From positions 1 to 40,924 of the IMG/VR virus record IMGVR_UViG_3300013126_000079: a stretch of 40,924 nt of DNA, one strand, 5' to 3'. The DNA is from a virus. Shown piece after piece: positions 38,674-40,924 of the stretch. The notes below the pieces were generated by a model that had not been told where the DNA came from, searched no databases, and was given only the letters and a program-made list of their open reading frames with translations. The stretch's first letter is position 1, and every line of letters begins with the position of its first letter. A program made the position numbers and the translations under genes.

Positions 38674-39573
38674 TTAAAATTCTAAGTTTAAAACCCTATC
38701 CTGTCTCAAATCCACTATTCGCTTGCCTTTCCAGTATTTAATTGTTTTGTAAGTCGGCGCGTCGTAGACATTAATTACCGCAGCAGAAAGACCTATAGGA
38801 CTTAATGTAATGTAGTATCTACCTTTTTTAAGATTAGGGATACTGTAAGTAGTCTTATTTGTAAAAGCGTAATTAACCACTACCTGAGATGAATCCCCAA
38901 CATTATCAACATTGACAAAATTTAAGAACATGCTTTTAATCGGCTCACCTGCAATGTTTCCCGTGATAGTGATAGTATTACTTAAATATTTTTCCCTGAA
39001 AGTCTCCGATAAAGCACGTTTATCATCATGTTGTATTTTAAAAGCTGGTTTAGATGAAGTCATTAGAGGTCTTGGATAAATTATTCCTTCTGCTATTTTC
39101 CACGGTAAACCGTGATCTAAGCCGACTGAGTGAAATAGCTCGTGAATCATCGTCCACACTAACCGCTCATCAGTAGAAGCTCTACCAGCATGACATAAGC
39201 CACGAGTAAGCCCACCATTTGCATTTCTGTAGGCAGGGTCTACACTTGACCCACCAGTGTTAAAATGCAAATCTAAATACGCTAAAGCTACTTCATTAGC
39301 AGCAGGTTCATAGCTTAAATCAATATTTTTTCTTTCTTTTAAAACAAATGGGTAAGGTTCTAATATCTCAAAAACTCTATTAATAACTTCATTTGAAAAT
39401 TCAGTATCAATGACTAGCTGTACTGGTTTAGTGCCTGCCCAATAAGCTCGCTGTGTGCTGTTCCACTGGTAGACCTCGGCTTGAGAGCTTAAAGCTAGTA
39501 AGATTAAAGCCATTAACATAAGCCATAGCAGAATTACAGTACATATTATCTTTGTAAAATTAAAGTGTTTCAT
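38674..39573 (-). CDS. Secreted metzincin-like zinc metalloprotease
   Basis: 299 residues. Hydrophobic segment at 9-31 ending in SSQA before E33, so a signal peptide or membrane anchor. The complete zinc motif HExxHxxGxxH is at 144-154 (HELFHSVGLDH), with a candidate Met-turn at M171 (RPLMTSS). The C-terminal 110 residues are a beta-rich domain. It would act outside the cytoplasm. In a phage this may cut envelope proteins during lysis or entry, or act on the host. Target unknown. No propeptide Cys switch was seen. Confidence 0.7.
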   Translation of the reverse strand: MKHFNFTKIICTVILLWLMLMALILLALSSQAEVYQWNSTQRAYWAGTKPVQLVIDTEFSNEVINRVFEILEPYPFVLKERKNIDLSYEPAANEVALAYLDLHFNTGGSSVDPAYRNANGGLTRGLCHAGRASTDERLVWTMIHELFHSVGLDHGLPWKIAEGIIYPRPLMTSSKPAFKIQHDDKRALSETFREKYLSNTITITGNIAGEPIKSMFLNFVNVDNVGDSSQVVVNYAFTNKTTYSIPNLKKGRYYITLSPIGLSAAVINVYDAPTYKTIKYWKGKRIVDLRQDRVLNLEF

Positions 39574-39731
39574 ATATCATTTGCTCCGATTTTTCCTTCT
39601 ATTTGCTTTATGAGCTGTTCTGTGAGCTTGATTTGTTTAAGTCTGCATTGAGCTAATTCTATCTTTAAATCAAGAATTTTCGCCGCTAAAACTAAATCTT
39701 CAATCTCTTTCTGAAGTTCTTCTTCTGTCAT
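39570..39731 (-). CDS. 53-aa coiled-coil protein
   Basis: A single amphipathic helix from MTEEELQKEIEDL to the end, with heptads of Leu/Ile. Overlaps the metalloprotease start (ATGA) and the gene before it by 4 bases. Its job is unknown. Confidence 0.5.
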   Translation of the reverse strand: MTEEELQKEIEDLVLAAKILDLKIELAQCRLKQIKLTEQLIKQIEGKIGANDI

Positions 39732-40036
39732 TTAATCCCTCTTTTAATGTCATCTTCCAAATCTTTTAGATGTTCGTTATCATCTTTAATTAATCCGTAC
39801 TTTCTAATCAAAAATTCTTTACGACGTGCCGATATTTTGTCATCAATCCATTTTTTAGCAGCTTTTAATTCTTCTTTGTCAATCAGAGAAGCAGAACAAC
39901 CAAATAGATCATCATGGGTAGTGATTTTGATTTTTCCATAACCGAGCTTAAACATCATTCCCCTATCTTCTTTGTCATGGTAATTAACGGCTTTGTTGAT
40001 GATGTCATCAAGCAACAGCCTTAAATCAATTTTCAT
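39728..40036 (-). CDS. Unknown protein, 102 aa
   Basis: The start is chosen at ATG 40036 and not at GTG 40048: it forms the ATGA overlap typical of this operon and has GGAGGAG 11 nt upstream, whereas the GTG lies right at that site. Acidic/basic helical protein with central FKLGYGKIKITTHDDLFG. Not recognised. Confidence 0.5.
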   Translation of the reverse strand: MKIDLRLLLDDIINKAVNYHDKEDRGMMFKLGYGKIKITTHDDLFGCSASLIDKEELKAAKKWIDDKISARRKEFLIRKYGLIKDDNEHLKDLEDDIKRGIK

Positions 40037-40200
40037 AAACTTAAACACTCCTCCAAATGAATTAAGGTTTCTATTTTTTGTAACTTTATTAACCTGTTTT
40101 TTATTAGTTCCAAGTGAGCGACTAATCTAGAATTTCCTTCTAGTGCCGCCTTTAAGCTTAAAAGTTTAACTGTTTCTAGTGATTCTTCTGTTTCTGTCAT
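40033..40200 (-). CDS. 55-aa helical protein
   Basis: All-helical, Leu/Lys-rich (LETVKLLSLKAALEGNSRLV). ATGA overlaps with both neighbours support translation. Together with the 53-residue gene at 39570 it resembles a small coiled-coil pair in size and composition. Function unknown. Confidence 0.5.
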   Translation of the reverse strand: MTETEESLETVKLLSLKAALEGNSRLVAHLELIKNRLIKLQKIETLIHLEECLSL

Positions 40201-40493
40201 TCTTTAACCCCATTCAATCCATTAATCAAAGCCCTAATCAAGCCATTTCTACCACCACGGCTAATTTTTAAACCGTGTTTATTTGCTTGAATCCCAAGCC
40301 ACATCCAGTCATCATCTGAGCAATCTAGGTGATGAATTTTAGTGTCTCCAGCAGGTTTGTACACAGGTTTTAATTCATGGTTTTTAAGCTTCTGGACTAA
40401 AACGCTTAAAAACCCTCTTGGTAATTTACCATTGGTTTGAATTAAACTGTTTAATGAGCCTATTTCTAAACTTAAACTTCTTCTTCTAATCAT
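40197..40493 (-). CDS. Unknown basic protein, 98 aa
   Basis: Starts basic (MIRRRSLSLEIGSLNSLIQT). The second half holds HHLDCSDDDWMWLGIQANKH and GGRNGLIRALI. The latter ends like a helix-turn-helix. Could be a DNA-binding protein; not recognised. It starts in a TAATG overlap with the truncated gene upstream. Confidence 0.5.
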   Translation of the reverse strand: MIRRRSLSLEIGSLNSLIQTNGKLPRGFLSVLVQKLKNHELKPVYKPAGDTKIHHLDCSDDDWMWLGIQANKHGLKISRGGRNGLIRALINGLNGVKE

Positions 40494-40924
40494 TAAAACG
40501 GTCTCTCCTGTAAATCTAACTGCCCTTGAACAACTTTTGTTTTCTTAAGTGTTTCAGGTTTAGTTGTATTTTTGGCAGCACTTGGCATTAACCTAGGTGC
40601 TTTTTCGTTAATGAAATCAGCAACTGGTTTACTTTCTGAGCTTGCGTACTGTTCATAAAAAGCAGGTGCATCAGGGAATAGCTCAATAGACCTAGCTAAA
40701 TCCTCATTAGAAAATTCAATTTCTGGGATGTCAGTGATAATCTCAGCATATTTTTCGATAAAATCAGCTTGAGCTTTATCATCGTAGCTGTTCCCTTCTT
40801 TGTATTTTCTAGGTCTTAAAGTGAAGCTTCCTTTGCTTGCAGAATAGAAGCTCTCTACCTGATAGAATAAGCCAAAATCAGAGATGAAATCTCCGTTTAC
40901 TTTTACCGACCCAGCTTCAAAAAT
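40493..40924 (-). CDS. Partial gene at right edge, C-terminal 143 aa
   Basis: Open to the window edge, so the N-terminus is missing. The visible part has FGLFYQVESFYSASKGSFTL, an acidic stretch around the middle (EIEFSNEDLARSIELFPDAP) and a basic linker (KNTTKPETLKKTKVVQ). It ends in QGQLDLQERPF. An acidic middle with a flexible tail is compatible with a single-stranded DNA-binding or replication-associated protein, but nothing is diagnostic. It overlaps the next gene (TAATG). Confidence 0.5.
   Translation of the reverse strand: MFEAGSVKVNGDFISDFGLFYQVESFYSASKGSFTLRPRKYKEGNSYDDKAQADFIEKYAEIITDIPEIEFSNEDLARSIELFPDAPAFYEQYASSESKPVADFINEKAPRLMPSAAKNTTKPETLKKTKVVQGQLDLQERPF

Noticed and set aside
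1-40924. CRISPR array, tRNA, rRNA, integrase or attachment sites
   Set aside because: Looked for regular repeats, cloverleaf arms and recombinase motifs on both strands and found none I could support.

Overview
The window reads as a large part of the genome of a short-tailed (T7-like, podovirus-type) phage of a low-GC Gram-negative bacterium. Support for this: a terminase pair, a portal of 756 residues, scaffold, capsid, two proteins placed and sized like T7 tail tubular proteins A and B, a set of internal virion proteins ending in a 1714-residue giant, and two small proteins typical of podovirus structural modules. A T4-type lysozyme and an M15 endopeptidase point to a peptidoglycan wall reached from inside a Gram-negative cell. 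Base composition is about one third G+C (judged by eye). No tRNA, rRNA, CRISPR array, integrase or DNA polymerase was found. The last gene runs off the right edge, so the genome continues beyond the window.

Layout. 1-1410 is nearly gene-free and rich in palindromes, repeats and strand asymmetry: a candidate replication origin and control region. 1411-28474 is a rightward unit. It holds a small DNA-binding-like protein, a DnaB-N/DUF3987 helicase-primase, eight short unknown genes, a beta-rich protein, terminase, head genes, neck and tail tube, internal virion proteins, tail fibre proteins and small trailing genes. A 19-base element repeated exactly before the first head gene and before the major capsid gene is a likely late promoter. 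27163-27927 is a leftward sigma-70-like factor at the end of the late unit, which could recognise that element (inference).

28118-33900 is the junction between the two arms. It holds a membrane/coiled-coil protein, an orphan gene with a strong promoter and terminator, and an intact 3386-bp IS1595-type transposon (24-bp terminal inverted repeats, perfect 8-bp target duplication). The transposon carries a one-chain restriction-modification gene (nuclease + methylase + specificity domain, no helicase) as passenger. It landed exactly behind the last sense codon of a small holin-like gene and gave that protein six extra residues. Next come an M15 endopeptidase and a rightward solitary gene of the Acb2/Tad1-hairpin (anti-CBASS) type with its own promoter, operator-like palindrome and terminator.

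33906-40924 is a leftward unit of tightly overlapping (mostly ATGA) genes: DUF1353, DUF3310-like, two paralogous 159-residue proteins, GH24 lysozyme, a secreted coiled-coil protein, a RuvC-like resolvase, a secreted metzincin-like protease and many small unknowns.

A recurrent trait: six solitary or first-in-unit genes have a -10 hexamer only 6-9 nt before the start codon and no ribosome binding site, which suggests leaderless mRNAs. Genes inside operons have ordinary Shine-Dalgarno sites.
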